From Elioraea tepidiphila DSM 17972 (lineage in GTDB: Bacteria; Pseudomonadota; Alphaproteobacteria; Acetobacterales; Acetobacteraceae), in the NCBI RefSeq assembly GCF_000378465.1, contig NZ_KB899923.1, forward strand, positions 1 through 64,000: 64,000 bases of DNA, given 5' to 3'. Shown piece by piece: positions 8,490-17,071 of the stretch. Under the pieces are notes generated by a model that did not search any database, was not told the DNA's origin, and saw only the letters and a program-made list of their open reading frames with translations. Every line of letters begins with the position of its first letter. The stretch's first letter is position 1. The position numbers and the translations under genes are program-made.

Positions 8490-9422
8490 TCACACCCGCG
8501 GCACCAGCCGGAGATAGACGGGCTTGAGCAGGAACGGGCTCAGGAACAGCGGGAACTGGCAGAGCGCGAAGAAGATCAGCACGTCGAAGCCGGTCTCGGG
8601 CGGCATCACGGCGAGATAGAGCGCCATGTTGCGGTTGCCCGAGAGCAGTCCCGTGGTGAGCGCGATGCGCCGTCCGAACGGCAGGAACGCCCCTGCCGTG
8701 GCCGCGTTCAGCCCGAAATTGCCGACGAAGGCGAGCGCGATCCCGCCCAGCACGAAGGCCGGCCGGTCGAGCAGCGTGGCCAGGATCCCGTCCATCACGC
8801 CGAGCCCGTAGAGGCAGACGAGCAGCACCGCCGCGCCGTCGATCGCGCGGCCGTAGGGGGTGAGCCGATCCTCGCCGGCGATCCGACGGACGGTGAGGCT
8901 GATCAGTAGCGGCAGCCCCACCACCAGGGCGAGCCGCGCCGAGAGCCCGCCGATCGTGAGCGGGAGGGCGACGCCGAGCAGGCCGAGCGCCAGCGGCGGC
9001 GCGGTGAACGGAACCGCGAGGGTCGAGAGCACCGACGCCACGAGCGAAAGCTGCGGATCGAGCCCCACCAGTCGCGCGAAGGCCGGCGCCGAGGTCGCGG
9101 CACAGCCCGTCGCCATGATCACCACCGCGGTCGCGAGCGGTCCCTCGAACCCGGTGAGGCGCACGATCGCCCACACCAGCACGGGGCAGGCGAGCATCAG
9201 CCAGGCGAGCAGCCCGACCACCAGCCAGGGCCGCCGCAGATAGCCGAACACCGCGGCGAAATCGACGCGCAGCAGCACCAGGGTCATCAGCCCCACCACC
9301 GTGGGTGTGATGATGAAGCGGAAGGCGCGCGCGAGCGGGGGCACGAACAGCCCGACGAAGATCGACGCCGCGAGCAGCGCGGCGCCGCGATAGGCGCAGA
9401 ACTCCAGGACGCGGCGCAGCAT
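8490..9422 (-). CDS. BASS/SBF-type (bile acid:sodium symporter-like) transporter
   Basis: 310 residues from ATG 9422 (MLRRVLEFCAYRGAALLA). A second in-frame ATG at 9479 would overlap the divergent start at 9478 and adds a charged, non-membrane segment. About ten hydrophobic helices. The pattern IMATGCAATSAPAFARLVGL and the later LLSGNRNMALYLAVMP match the two crossover regions of the SBF/BASS fold, in which sodium and a small anionic substrate bind. Substrate cannot be assigned. It shares a 55-bp divergent promoter gap with the pentapeptide-repeat gene. Confidence 0.7.
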   Translation of the reverse strand: MLRRVLEFCAYRGAALLAASIFVGLFVPPLARAFRFIITPTVVGLMTLVLLRVDFAAVFGYLRRPWLVVGLLAWLMLACPVLVWAIVRLTGFEGPLATAVVIMATGCAATSAPAFARLVGLDPQLSLVASVLSTLAVPFTAPPLALGLLGVALPLTIGGLSARLALVVGLPLLISLTVRRIAGEDRLTPYGRAIDGAAVLLVCLYGLGVMDGILATLLDRPAFVLGGIALAFVGNFGLNAATAGAFLPFGRRIALTTGLLSGNRNMALYLAVMPPETGFDVLIFFALCQFPLFLSPFLLKPVYLRLVPRV

Positions 9423-9477
9423 CAACCCGGTCGATCGGCCCTTTGCGGGGGAGCGATCGTGTTCTATAGGGGCCGCC

Positions 9478-9972
9478 ATGCCCGCGCTACCTGTCCTCGT
9501 CGCGGCGCTGCTCCTCGCCGGCGCTGCGCCCGCCCATGCCTCCTGTTCCGATCCCGCCGGGCCGGGTGTGGACTGGCGACGCTGCCTGCTCGACCGGCGC
9601 GACTTCCAGCAGGCCGACCTCACGGGCGCGGTGCTGCGCGACGCCTCGCTTCAGCGGGCCGACCTGAGCGGCGCCAGGCTCGTGGATGTCGAGGGCTCGG
9701 ATGCGCGGTTCGTCTCGGCGGTGCTGGCGGAGGCGGACCTGTCGCGCTCGAACTTCCGCAACGCCGATTTCTCGCGCGCGGACCTGACCGGGGCGAAGCT
9801 GGTCGAGACCGATCTGCGCCGTGCGCGGTTCTTCAACGCCAATCTCCAGGGCGCGGATCTGACGGGGGCCAATCTCGCCGGCGTCGATCTCACCGGGGCG
9901 CAGCTCTCCGGGGCGAAGTGGATCGACGGGGCGCGCGTCTGCGGCGAAAGTTCGATCGGCGTCTGCCGCTGA
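9478..9972 (+). CDS. Exported pentapeptide-repeat protein
   Basis: 164 residues. Residues 1-22 (MPALPVLVAALLLAGAAPAHA) form a signal peptide with an AHA-S cleavage site, so the protein is probably periplasmic. From about residue 42 to 150 it is built of A(D/N)LxG pentapeptides (ADLTGA, ADLSGA, ADLSRS, ADFSRA, ADLTGA, ADLTGA, VDLTGA), predicting a right-handed quadrilateral beta-helix of roughly five coils. Two Cys pairs flank the repeats (SC near 23, RRC at 36, VC and VC at the end) and may form disulfides. Pentapeptide proteins range from gyrase protectors to scaffolds; secretion argues against gyrase protection. Exact role unknown. Confidence 0.85.
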   Translation: MPALPVLVAALLLAGAAPAHASCSDPAGPGVDWRRCLLDRRDFQQADLTGAVLRDASLQRADLSGARLVDVEGSDARFVSAVLAEADLSRSNFRNADFSRADLTGAKLVETDLRRARFFNANLQGADLTGANLAGVDLTGAQLSGAKWIDGARVCGESSIGVCR

Positions 9973-10094
9973 TCCTGGCGCCGCCGCGGCGCGGCTCGTC
10001 TCGCGTGTCAGTGTTGACCGTCCCTAGACCGGCGTGCCGTAGTGTCGACGAGGACCCGAATCGCGCCTGCGGCGCTACGGGGAGGGATCAAGCG

Positions 10095-10748
10095 ATGGCG
10101 ACAGCCGTCGACGATATGCGCGCGGCGACCGCGGGGCGAACCTTCGGCACGATCCTCGCCGATCCGCCGTGGCAGTTCCAGAACCGTACCGGCAAAGTGG
10201 CGCCCGAACACCGGCGGCTTTCGCGCTACGGGACGATGACGGTCGCCGAGATCGCCGGGCTGCCGGTGGCGGACCTCGCGGCTTCGGTCGCGCATCTGTA
10301 TCTATGGGTGCCGAACGCTCTGCTTCCCCAGGGCTTGGCTGTCATGGAGGCCTGGGGATTCACCTACAAGGCCAACATCGTCCGGCACAAGATCCGCAAG
10401 GACGGTGGTTCCGACGGCCGCGGGGTGGGCTTCTATTTCCGCAACGTCACGGAATTGCTGCTGTTCGGCACACGCGGCCGCAACGCACGCACACTCGCGC
10501 CTGGCCGGCGTCAGGTGAACCTGATCGCCACCCGCAAGCGCGAGCACTCGCGCAAACCGGACGAGATCTATCCCGTCATCGAGGCGTGCAGTCCGGCCCC
10601 CCGGCTTGAGCTTTTCGCGCGCGGTGTGCGGCAGGGCTGGACCGCCTGGGGCAACGAAGCGTCCCCCGACTATGCGCCGCGTTGGCCGACCTACGGCTAC
10701 AACTCCGCCACACAGGACAGTCAGCGGGAACTGTTCGGCCGCGGCTGA
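10095..10748 (+). CDS. MT-A70 family adenine-N6 DNA methyltransferase (modification subunit)
   Basis: 217 residues from ATG 10095, with GGGGAGGG ten bases upstream. The MT-A70 catalytic motif IV is ADPPWQF (DPPW at 23-26). It is followed by the family pattern SRYGTMTVAEIAGLP, HLYLWVPNALL, EAWGFTYKANIVRHK, TELLLFGTRG and HSRKPDEIYPVIEACS. It transfers methyl from S-adenosylmethionine to adenine N6. The restriction nuclease gene starts 2 bp after its stop, so this is a two-gene type II restriction-modification operon and the methylase protects the host. A possible promoter starts with TTGACC at 10014, but the -10 is poor. Codon use is like the neighbours, with no clear sign of recent import. 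Confidence 0.88.
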   Translation: MATAVDDMRAATAGRTFGTILADPPWQFQNRTGKVAPEHRRLSRYGTMTVAEIAGLPVADLAASVAHLYLWVPNALLPQGLAVMEAWGFTYKANIVRHKIRKDGGSDGRGVGFYFRNVTELLLFGTRGRNARTLAPGRRQVNLIATRKREHSRKPDEIYPVIEACSPAPRLELFARGVRQGWTAWGNEASPDYAPRWPTYGYNSATQDSQRELFGRG

Positions 10749-10750
10749 GC

Positions 10751-11518
10751 ATGCCGATGGCCGGTGCCGTTCCTCCGGACCCTCCGTTGTTCCAGTCGCT
10801 GCGCGCGCGAGGCTTCGACTTGGCCTTCCGATCCCACGCGGAAGCGATCCTGCGAGTCGATTTCCCCGACGCGGCCGACGAGATCGAGACCGCGCTGCCT
10901 GGCGTCTCCATCCCCGCAGCTGAGCTGATCGCCAGCGGCGGCGGCGAGGCCAAGGGGACGCAGCGCCTGCGCCACGCCTTGGCCGTGATCGGCTGGCGCA
11001 AGCGCAAGTTCATCGTCGAGAAGCGCATAGACGGCGTGCCGAGCGAGAGCCAGACCCACGAGGTCGATCACGTCCGGACGACCCCGAGCGGCCATTACCT
11101 CGCGCTCGAGATCGAGTGGAACAACAAGGATCCGTTCTTCGATCGCGATCTTGAGAACTTCAAGCGCCTGCACGCGGATGGTGCGATCTCGTGCGGCATC
11201 ATCATCACCCGGGGACGCACGCTGCAGGACGGACTGCGCGACATCGTGCGCCGCTTCATCGCCAGGCACAGCATCGGCGAGTTGGCCCAGTTGGCCCCCT
11301 GGGGCTACAGGCCAACACCCCGTCAGACCGAGGCGATCAGGCGGCGTGCGGACCGGCACGGCTTCGCCGACGCGGTCGCCGACGTTTTCGTGTCCGACAC
11401 GTTCGGCGAAGCCACGACACACTGGCGCAAGCTTGAGGAGCGCTTGGCGCGTGGGGTGGGAAATCCCTGTCCGCTGGTGCTGATCGGACTGCCGGCAGGC
11501 GTCGTTGCTGTCGATTGA
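10751..11518 (+). CDS. BglII/BstYI-like type II restriction endonuclease
   Basis: 255 residues from ATG 10751, two bases after the methylase stop. The central block THEVDHVRTTPSGHY followed by LALEIEWNNKDPFFDRDLEN is the core of the BglII-family fold: Asp106, Glu120 and Glu122 form a D-x13-E-x-E metal site (BamHI also uses ExE; BglII has ExQ). NFKRLHADGAISCGIIITRG continues the core sheet. BglII cuts AGATCT and BstYI cuts RGATCY, so a related GATC-centred target is the first guess. AGATCT itself occurs in this window (for example near 617-622), so host DNA must be protected by methylation if that is the site. Start choice follows the operon spacing. Confidence 0.78.
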   Translation: MPMAGAVPPDPPLFQSLRARGFDLAFRSHAEAILRVDFPDAADEIETALPGVSIPAAELIASGGGEAKGTQRLRHALAVIGWRKRKFIVEKRIDGVPSESQTHEVDHVRTTPSGHYLALEIEWNNKDPFFDRDLENFKRLHADGAISCGIIITRGRTLQDGLRDIVRRFIARHSIGELAQLAPWGYRPTPRQTEAIRRRADRHGFADAVADVFVSDTFGEATTHWRKLEERLARGVGNPCPLVLIGLPAGVVAVD

Positions 11519-11542
11519 GTCCGACCTTTGCCGCTCCCGAGG

Positions 11543-13786
11543 ATGACCGACTTGACGCAGAATGAGCGCATGATCGGCCACCCGGCCATCCCCGAGCCCT
11601 ACCCGTATCTCGCCCGGCTGAACCCCGAGCAGCGCGAGGCGGTGGAGACGCTCGACGGCCCCCTGCTGGTGCTCGCCGGCGCCGGCACAGGCAAGACGCG
11701 CGTGCTCACCACGCGCTTCGCCCATCTGCTGCTGACAGGCCGCGCGGCTCCGGGCCAGGTGCTGGCCGTCACTTTCACCAACAAGGCCGCCCGCGAGATG
11801 CGCGAGCGCATCGCGGCGATGATCGGCCGCCCGGTCGAAGGGCTCTGGCTCGGCACCTTCCATTCGCTCTGCGCGCGCATGCTGCGCCGCCACGCCGAAC
11901 GCGTCGGGCTGCGGTCGAACTTCACCATCCTCGACACCGATGATCAGCTCCGCCTTCTCAAGCAGGTGATGGAGGCCGAGCGGATCGACCCAAAGCGCTG
12001 GCCGGCGCAGGGGATGATGGCCGAGATCCAGCGCTGGAAGGACCGCGCGCTCACCCCCGCCGCCGTCACCCCGGCCGAGGACAGCGGCTTCGCGGGCGGG
12101 CGTGGGCGCGACCTCTACGCGGCCTATCAGCGCCGGCTGATCGAGCTGAACGCCGCCGATTTCGGCGACCTGCTGCTGCATGTGACGGAGCTGCTGAAGC
12201 GCGAACCGGACGTGCTGGAGGAGGTGCACCGCCGCTTCCGCTACATCCTGGTGGACGAATACCAGGACACCAACCTGATCCAGTATCTCTGGCTGCGCCT
12301 GCTCGCGCAGAAGCACCGCAACATCTGCTGCGTCGGCGATGACGACCAGTCGATCTATTCCTGGCGCGGGGCGGAGATCGAGAACATCCTCCGCTTCGAG
12401 CGCGACTTCCCAGGCGCGAAGATCGTGCGGCTGGAGCGCAACTACCGCTCGACCGCGCCGATCCTCGCCGCGGCCTCCTTCCTGATCGCGCACAACGAGG
12501 GCCGGCTCGGCAAGACCCTGCGTCCGGCTGGCGCGAGCGGTGAGGGCGAGAAGGTCGAGGTACACGCGCTGTGGGACAGCGAGGAGGAGGCGCGCGCCGT
12601 CGGCGCGCGCATCGAGGCGCTGCGGCGTGACGGCCATGCGCTTGCCGAGATCGCGATCCTGGTGCGCGCCGGCTTCCAGACCCGCGCCTTCGAGGAGCGC
12701 ATGATCACGCTCGGCATCCCGTATCGCGTGATCGGCGGCTTGCGCTTCTACGAGCGCGCCGAGATCCGCGACGCGATGGCGTATATGCGCGTGCTGCACC
12801 AGCCCTCCGACGATCTTGCCTTCGAGCGGATCGTCAACGTGCCGAAACGGGGGCTCGGCGATGCGGCGCTGCGCGCGCTGCACGAGACCGCGCGGCGCGA
12901 CTCCGTGCCGCTGGCGATCGCGGCCGATCGCGTCGCGCAGTCGGACGCGCTGAAGGGACGGCCGCGCGCGGCGCTTGCGCAGCTCCTGCGCGACTTCGAA
13001 CGCTGGCGCGCGATGCTCGACCGCGAGGGTCATGTGGCGACCGTCGCGGCGATGCTCGACGAGTCCGGCTACACCGAGATGTGGCGCCAAGACAGATCGC
13101 CCGAAGCGCCCGGGCGGCTCGACAACCTGCGCGAGCTGCTGCGCGCGATCGCCGATTTCGAGACACTCGCGGGCTTCCTCGAACACGTCGCCCTGGTGAT
13201 GGAGAACGACGAGGCCGCCGAGGGCGACCGCGTCTCGCTGATGACGCTGCACGCGGCGAAAGGGCTGGAGTTCGACACCGTGTTCCTCCCCGGCTGGGAG
13301 GAGGGGCTGTTCCCGAACCAGCGCGCGCTCGACGAGGGGGGCGCGAAGGCGCTCGAGGAGGAGCGGCGGCTCGCCTATGTGGGTCTGACGCGCGCGCGAA
13401 GCCGCGCGGTCGTCTCCTGGGCCGCGAACCGGCGCATCTACGCGAACTGGCAGTCCTGCATCCCGTCGCGCTTCCTCGCCGAACTGCCGGAGGAGCACGT
13501 CGCGCGCGCGACCGCGCCGTCCGTCGCGATGCGCGTGACCCCCGGTGCCGCGTCGGTCTTTCCCGCCATCGGCTTCGGCGGTGCGGGTCGCGGCCGGGTG
13601 ATCGAGGCCGGGGCCTGGGAGGTCGAGCCGCGTCCGGAACGGAGCGAGCGCTTCACCCGCGGCGATCGCGTGTTCCACCAGAAATTCGGTTACGGGACGG
13701 TCGAGCGCGTGGACGACGACAAGCTCGACGTCGCCTTCCCGACCGGCGTGAAGCGCATCCTCGACCGTTTCGTGGAGAAGGCGTGA
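11543..13786 (+). CDS. UvrD/PcrA-type superfamily 1A DNA helicase
   Basis: 747 residues from ATG 11543; an ATG at 11570 and a TTG at 11528 are alternatives. A 3'-5' ATP-driven helicase for nucleotide excision and mismatch repair and for removing RecA from DNA. Motifs in order: LNPEQREAV (Q motif), LAGAGTGKTRVL (Walker A, ~44-54), VTFTNKAAREMRERI (Ia), LVDEYQDTN (motif II, ~237), GDDDQSIYSWRGAE (III), RLERNYRST (IV), VSLMTLHAAKGLEFDTVF (V) and RRLAYVGLTRAR (VI). The C-terminal FTRGDRVFHQKFGYGTVERVDDDKLDVAFP is the Tudor-like RNA-polymerase-binding tail found in PcrA/UvrD. The prmA start overlaps its stop by 4 bp (GTGA). Confidence 0.93.
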   Translation: MTDLTQNERMIGHPAIPEPYPYLARLNPEQREAVETLDGPLLVLAGAGTGKTRVLTTRFAHLLLTGRAAPGQVLAVTFTNKAAREMRERIAAMIGRPVEGLWLGTFHSLCARMLRRHAERVGLRSNFTILDTDDQLRLLKQVMEAERIDPKRWPAQGMMAEIQRWKDRALTPAAVTPAEDSGFAGGRGRDLYAAYQRRLIELNAADFGDLLLHVTELLKREPDVLEEVHRRFRYILVDEYQDTNLIQYLWLRLLAQKHRNICCVGDDDQSIYSWRGAEIENILRFERDFPGAKIVRLERNYRSTAPILAAASFLIAHNEGRLGKTLRPAGASGEGEKVEVHALWDSEEEARAVGARIEALRRDGHALAEIAILVRAGFQTRAFEERMITLGIPYRVIGGLRFYERAEIRDAMAYMRVLHQPSDDLAFERIVNVPKRGLGDAALRALHETARRDSVPLAIAADRVAQSDALKGRPRAALAQLLRDFERWRAMLDREGHVATVAAMLDESGYTEMWRQDRSPEAPGRLDNLRELLRAIADFETLAGFLEHVALVMENDEAAEGDRVSLMTLHAAKGLEFDTVFLPGWEEGLFPNQRALDEGGAKALEEERRLAYVGLTRARSRAVVSWAANRRIYANWQSCIPSRFLAELPEEHVARATAPSVAMRVTPGAASVFPAIGFGGAGRGRVIEAGAWEVEPRPERSERFTRGDRVFHQKFGYGTVERVDDDKLDVAFPTGVKRILDRFVEKA

Positions 13787-14652
13787 GCGTGCTGCCGCGA
13801 CTGTCCGTGACGGTGCCGGAGCGCGCCGTGCCGGCGGTGGTCGCCGCCTTCGAGACCGCCTGCGAGGCCGTATCGTTCCTTCGCCTCGACGAGAGCTGCG
13901 GCACGTGGTCGGTGGAGGGCATCCTGCGCGATCCCGGTCGCCGGGCAGACCTCGACACCGCGCTGGTGCTCGCCGCATCCGCCTCCGGCATCGCGGTTCC
14001 CGAGGTCGCGACCGGCGAGGTCGAGGCCGAGGGCTGGCTCGCGCGCACGCGCGAGGCGTTCCCGCCCCAGCCGATCGGCCGGCGCTTCCTGATCCGCGGC
14101 ACGCACGACGCCGACGCGACCATGCCGGGCCGCATCGCGCTGACCATCGATGCGGGCCTCGCGTTCGGCTCGGGCGAGCACGCGACCACGCGCGGCTGCC
14201 TGATCGCGCTGGAGGGGCTCAGGCGCTGCGGGCCGGTCGCCGACATCGGCACGGGATCGGGCGTGCTGGCGCTGGCGGCCGCCGCGCTGTGGCGCGTCCG
14301 CGCGGTCGGCGTCGAGCTCGATCCCTGGGCGGCGCGGGTCGCGGCCGAGAACGCGCGCATGAACCGCCTGCACCGCCTGGTGGAGCTCGTACCGGGCGAT
14401 GCCTGGCGCGCCCGCGCGATCCGCCGTCGCGCGCCCTACGCGCTTGCCTTCGCCAACATCTTCGCCCGCCCGCTCTGCGCGATGGCGCAAACGACCGCGC
14501 GCAACCTCGGCCGCGGCGGGCGCGCGGTGCTCTCGGGCTTCCACCCGGCGCAGGCGCGCATGGTCGAGGTCGCGCACCGCCGCGCCGGGATGGTGCTGCA
14601 ACGGCGGATCGTGGTGAACGGCTGGGCGACGCTCGTTCTCCACAAACGCTGA
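13783..14652 (+). CDS. prmA: Ribosomal protein L11 methyltransferase
   Basis: 289 residues; the GTG start at 13783 overlaps the helicase stop as GTGA, implying translational coupling. PrmA trimethylates L11 using S-adenosylmethionine. The N-terminal ~100 residues form the L11-recognition domain. The catalytic domain has IDAGLAFGSGEHATT (127-136 is the hallmark AFGSGEHATT), then VADIGTGSGVLALAA (SAM-binding glycine loop, 154-160) and GVELDPWAARVAAENA. ALAFANIFARPL stands in for the usual ANI(L)xxPL loop. LSGFHPAQ and the C-terminal WATLVLHKR agree. A perfect hairpin begins at its stop codon. Confidence 0.92.
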   Translation: MSVLPRLSVTVPERAVPAVVAAFETACEAVSFLRLDESCGTWSVEGILRDPGRRADLDTALVLAASASGIAVPEVATGEVEAEGWLARTREAFPPQPIGRRFLIRGTHDADATMPGRIALTIDAGLAFGSGEHATTRGCLIALEGLRRCGPVADIGTGSGVLALAAAALWRVRAVGVELDPWAARVAAENARMNRLHRLVELVPGDAWRARAIRRRAPYALAFANIFARPLCAMAQTTARNLGRGGRAVLSGFHPAQARMVEVAHRRAGMVLQRRIVVNGWATLVLHKR

Positions 14653-14680
14653 GGGCGGAGCCGTCGCCGGCTCCGCCCTC
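14651..14680. terminator. Strong hairpin between convergent prmA and the DUF1127 gene
   Basis: A perfect 13-bp G+C-rich stem, left arm 14651-14663 and right arm 14668-14680, around the tetraloop TCGC. It begins within the prmA stop codon and lies 24 bp from the convergent DUF1127 stop. Neither side has a T-run, so termination would be Rho-assisted, or the structure may protect both 3' ends. Confidence 0.6.
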
Positions 14681-14704
14681 GATGGTCGTCCGTCACCGCG
14701 CCGG

Positions 14705-15103
14705 TCAGGCGGCCTTGGCCACCGCGACATTGCTGTTCGCGGCCGTCAGCGGCATCGCCGGCCGGCTCGCCGGCCTCGCCGCCAGCTCGCGGGTCTTGGC
14801 GAAGTCGGCGTCGAACACCCGGGCGAGATCACCGCGGGTCAGGCCGATATCGGCCAGCTCGCGGTCCGACAGCGCGTTGAGGTGCTCATACACCGCCCGG
14901 CGCTCCGGGTAGGTGATGATGAAGTTCGCGATGCTGCGCAGCGCCCGGAAGAGCCCGGTCACGGCGTCGCGGATGGCGCGGCCGATCGCCTCGTCACGCG
15001 CGCGGATCGCCGCAAGCCGGATCTCCTCCACCTGCTGGGCATGGCGGCTGGGGGTGAGGCTCATCAGGAGGGCGGTCTCCTCCTTCGTGATGCGGGCATC
15101 CAT
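14705..15103 (-). CDS. DUF1127-domain protein
   Basis: 132 residues from ATG 15103 (MDARITKEETALLMSL); the frame runs on to 15241 without a better site. The DUF1127 motif YPERRAVYEHLNALSDRELADIGLTRGDLARVF occupies about residues 67-99. It is an arginine-rich helix pair seen in small alphaproteobacterial proteins, some of which bind RNA and tune phosphate, carbon or motility responses. Most DUF1127 proteins are 45-75 residues; this is a longer version with an N-terminal helical region (~66 residues) and an Ala-rich tail. The 177-bp upstream gap contains two TGCAACAT words 27 bp apart that could be a promoter or operator, without known cognate. Confidence 0.8.
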   Translation of the reverse strand: MDARITKEETALLMSLTPSRHAQQVEEIRLAAIRARDEAIGRAIRDAVTGLFRALRSIANFIITYPERRAVYEHLNALSDRELADIGLTRGDLARVFDADFAKTRELAARPASRPAMPLTAANSNVAVAKAA

Positions 15104-15280
15104 CGTCTTGCGTCCTGTGTGCGTCGGAGGTCCACTCCCGGCCTCGGGGCTGATCCCCTGGGCTGTGTCCCTCGCTCTTCGCAGGTGCAACATAGGCTGT
15201 CTCATCATGTGCAACATGCGGGAACATCCGTGGTCCGTCATGCGCTAAACGCATGAATTCTTAGGAGCTATGAAACACAC

Positions 15281-17071
15281 GTGAAACCCGAGCGTCGTCT
15301 GGCCGAGCTGCGCGCCGCCCTGAAGCGCCGGAACCTCACCGGCCTGCTGGTCCCCCGTGCGGACGAGCACCTGAACGAGTACATCCCGGCCTCGGCCGAC
15401 CGGCTGCGCTGGCTGACCGGCTTCACCGGCTCGGCCGGGCTCGCGATCGTGCTCGCGGACAGGGCGGCCATGTTCACCGACGGGCGCTACCAGCTTCAGG
15501 TGCGGGCCGAGGTGGACGCCGCGCACTTCGAGATCCGCCATTCGATCGAGCAGCCCGCCGAGGCATGGCTCGCCGAGGCGCTGAAGCCCGGCGACCGGCT
15601 CGGCTATGACCCCTGGTTGCACGCCGAGGAGGCGTTGGCGAAGCTCCGCCGCGCCGTCGAGGGGGCGGGGGCGGCGCTGGTGCCGGCCGAGCCCAATCCG
15701 CTGGACGAGGTCTGGACCGACCGGCCCGCCCCGCCTGCGAGCCCGGTCGCGCCGCACCCGGCCGTGTTCTCGGGCGAGGACGCGGCCGCCAAGCGCGTGC
15801 GCATCGGCGAGGCGGTGGCGAAGGCGGGCGCGTCGGCCGCCGTGCTGACCGCGCCCGACAGCATCGCCTGGCTGCTCAACATCCGCGGCGACGATGTGCC
15901 CTACAACCCGGTGGCGCTGGCCTTCGCGATCCTGCGCGCCGACGGGCAGGTGAGCCTGTTCCTCGACCCTGCGCGGATCGACCCGGCGACGCGCGCCCAT
16001 CTCGGCAACGGCGTCGCGGTGGAGCCGCGTGCCGCGCTGGCCCCCGCGCTCGACCGGCTGGGGGCCGCGCGCGAGGCGGTACTCGTCGATCCCCGCACGG
16101 CGCCTGCCTGGTTCGCCGAACGGCTGCGGGCGGCCGGCGCGCGTCTCGTCGCGGAGTCCGATCCGGTGGCGCTGCCCAAGGCGACCAAGAACACGGTCGA
16201 GCAGGCGGGCGCCCGCGCGGCGCATCGGCGCGACGCGGTCGCGGTGTGCCGGTTCCTCGCCTGGCTCGACCGCGAGGCGCCGACCGGCGCGCTGACGGAG
16301 GTCGAGGCGGCCGAGCGCCTGCTTGCGTTCCGCGCCGAGGGCGAGCGGTTCCGCGGCGAGTCCTTCCCCGCGATCAGCGGCGCGGGGCCGAACGGCGCGA
16401 TCATCCACTACCGCGCGACCGGGGCGAGCAACCGGCGCATCGTCGCGGGCGACGTCTATCTGAGCGACAGCGGCGCGCAGTATCTCGACGGCACCACCGA
16501 CGTCACGCGCGCCGTGCTGGTCGGCGACCCCCCCGCGGACATCGGCGAGATCCGCGACCGCTTCACCCGCGTGCTGAAGGGACATATCGCGATCGCGACG
16601 TTGCGCTGGCCCAAGGGTGTCGCAGGCCCGCATGTGGAGGCGATGGCGCGCCGTGCGCTGTGGGACGTGGGCCTCGATTACGACCACGGCACGGGCCACG
16701 GCATCGGCTCCTATCTCTCGGTGCACGAGGGGCCGACGGGGCTGTCGCGCGCGGCCCGGCCGATCCCGCTCGCACCGGGAATGATCCTGTCGAACGAGCC
16801 CGGCTTCTACGCGCCGGGACGCTGGGGCATCCGGCTGGAGAACTTGGTGCTGGTGGTCGAGGCACCGTTCGAGGGCGCGGCCAAGTCGTTCCTCGGCTTC
16901 GAGACGCTGACGCTCGCGCCGTTCGACCGGCGGCTCATCGAGCCGGCGCTGCTGATTCCGTCGGAACGGTCCTGGATCGATGCCTACCACGCGCGCGTGG
17001 CGCACGAGGTGGGCCCCCTGCTCGATCCCGCCGACCGGATGTGGCTCGCCGCCGCCTGCCGGCCGCTGTGA
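15281..17071 (+). CDS. pepP: Xaa-Pro aminopeptidase (aminopeptidase P, M24B)
   Basis: 596 residues from GTG 15281. It releases N-terminal residues that precede proline; cytoplasmic, two-metal enzyme. Three domains are visible as in the long (eukaryote-like, ~600-residue) aminopeptidase P. Two creatinase N-domains cover ~1-130 and ~140-300, and the pita-bread catalytic domain follows. Metal ligands fit VYLSDSGAQYLDGTTDVTR (Asp ~396 and ~407), GTGHGIGSYLSVHEGP (His), LSNEPGFY (Glu) and IRLENLVLV (Glu). The ribosome site AGGAG (15263-15267) is 13 bases from the GTG. A five-codon ATG frame (Met-Lys-His-Thr-stop, 15270-15284) lies between and ends on the GTG. A structured repeat starts at the stop codon. 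Confidence 0.93.
   Translation: MKPERRLAELRAALKRRNLTGLLVPRADEHLNEYIPASADRLRWLTGFTGSAGLAIVLADRAAMFTDGRYQLQVRAEVDAAHFEIRHSIEQPAEAWLAEALKPGDRLGYDPWLHAEEALAKLRRAVEGAGAALVPAEPNPLDEVWTDRPAPPASPVAPHPAVFSGEDAAAKRVRIGEAVAKAGASAAVLTAPDSIAWLLNIRGDDVPYNPVALAFAILRADGQVSLFLDPARIDPATRAHLGNGVAVEPRAALAPALDRLGAAREAVLVDPRTAPAWFAERLRAAGARLVAESDPVALPKATKNTVEQAGARAAHRRDAVAVCRFLAWLDREAPTGALTEVEAAERLLAFRAEGERFRGESFPAISGAGPNGAIIHYRATGASNRRIVAGDVYLSDSGAQYLDGTTDVTRAVLVGDPPADIGEIRDRFTRVLKGHIAIATLRWPKGVAGPHVEAMARRALWDVGLDYDHGTGHGIGSYLSVHEGPTGLSRAARPIPLAPGMILSNEPGFYAPGRWGIRLENLVLVVEAPFEGAAKSFLGFETLTLAPFDRRLIEPALLIPSERSWIDAYHARVAHEVGPLLDPADRMWLAAACRPL

Noticed and set aside
10721-13978. A 1,085-codon minus-strand frame opposite the restriction and helicase genes
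   Set aside because: Same G+C-driven shadow effect; no recognisable motifs, and the plus-strand proteins carry full family signatures.
15183-15226. Paired TGCAACAT words as a sigma factor promoter for the DUF1127 gene
   Set aside because: The spacing does not fit a -35/-10 pair (14 bases on the minus strand), and I know no regulator with this site.
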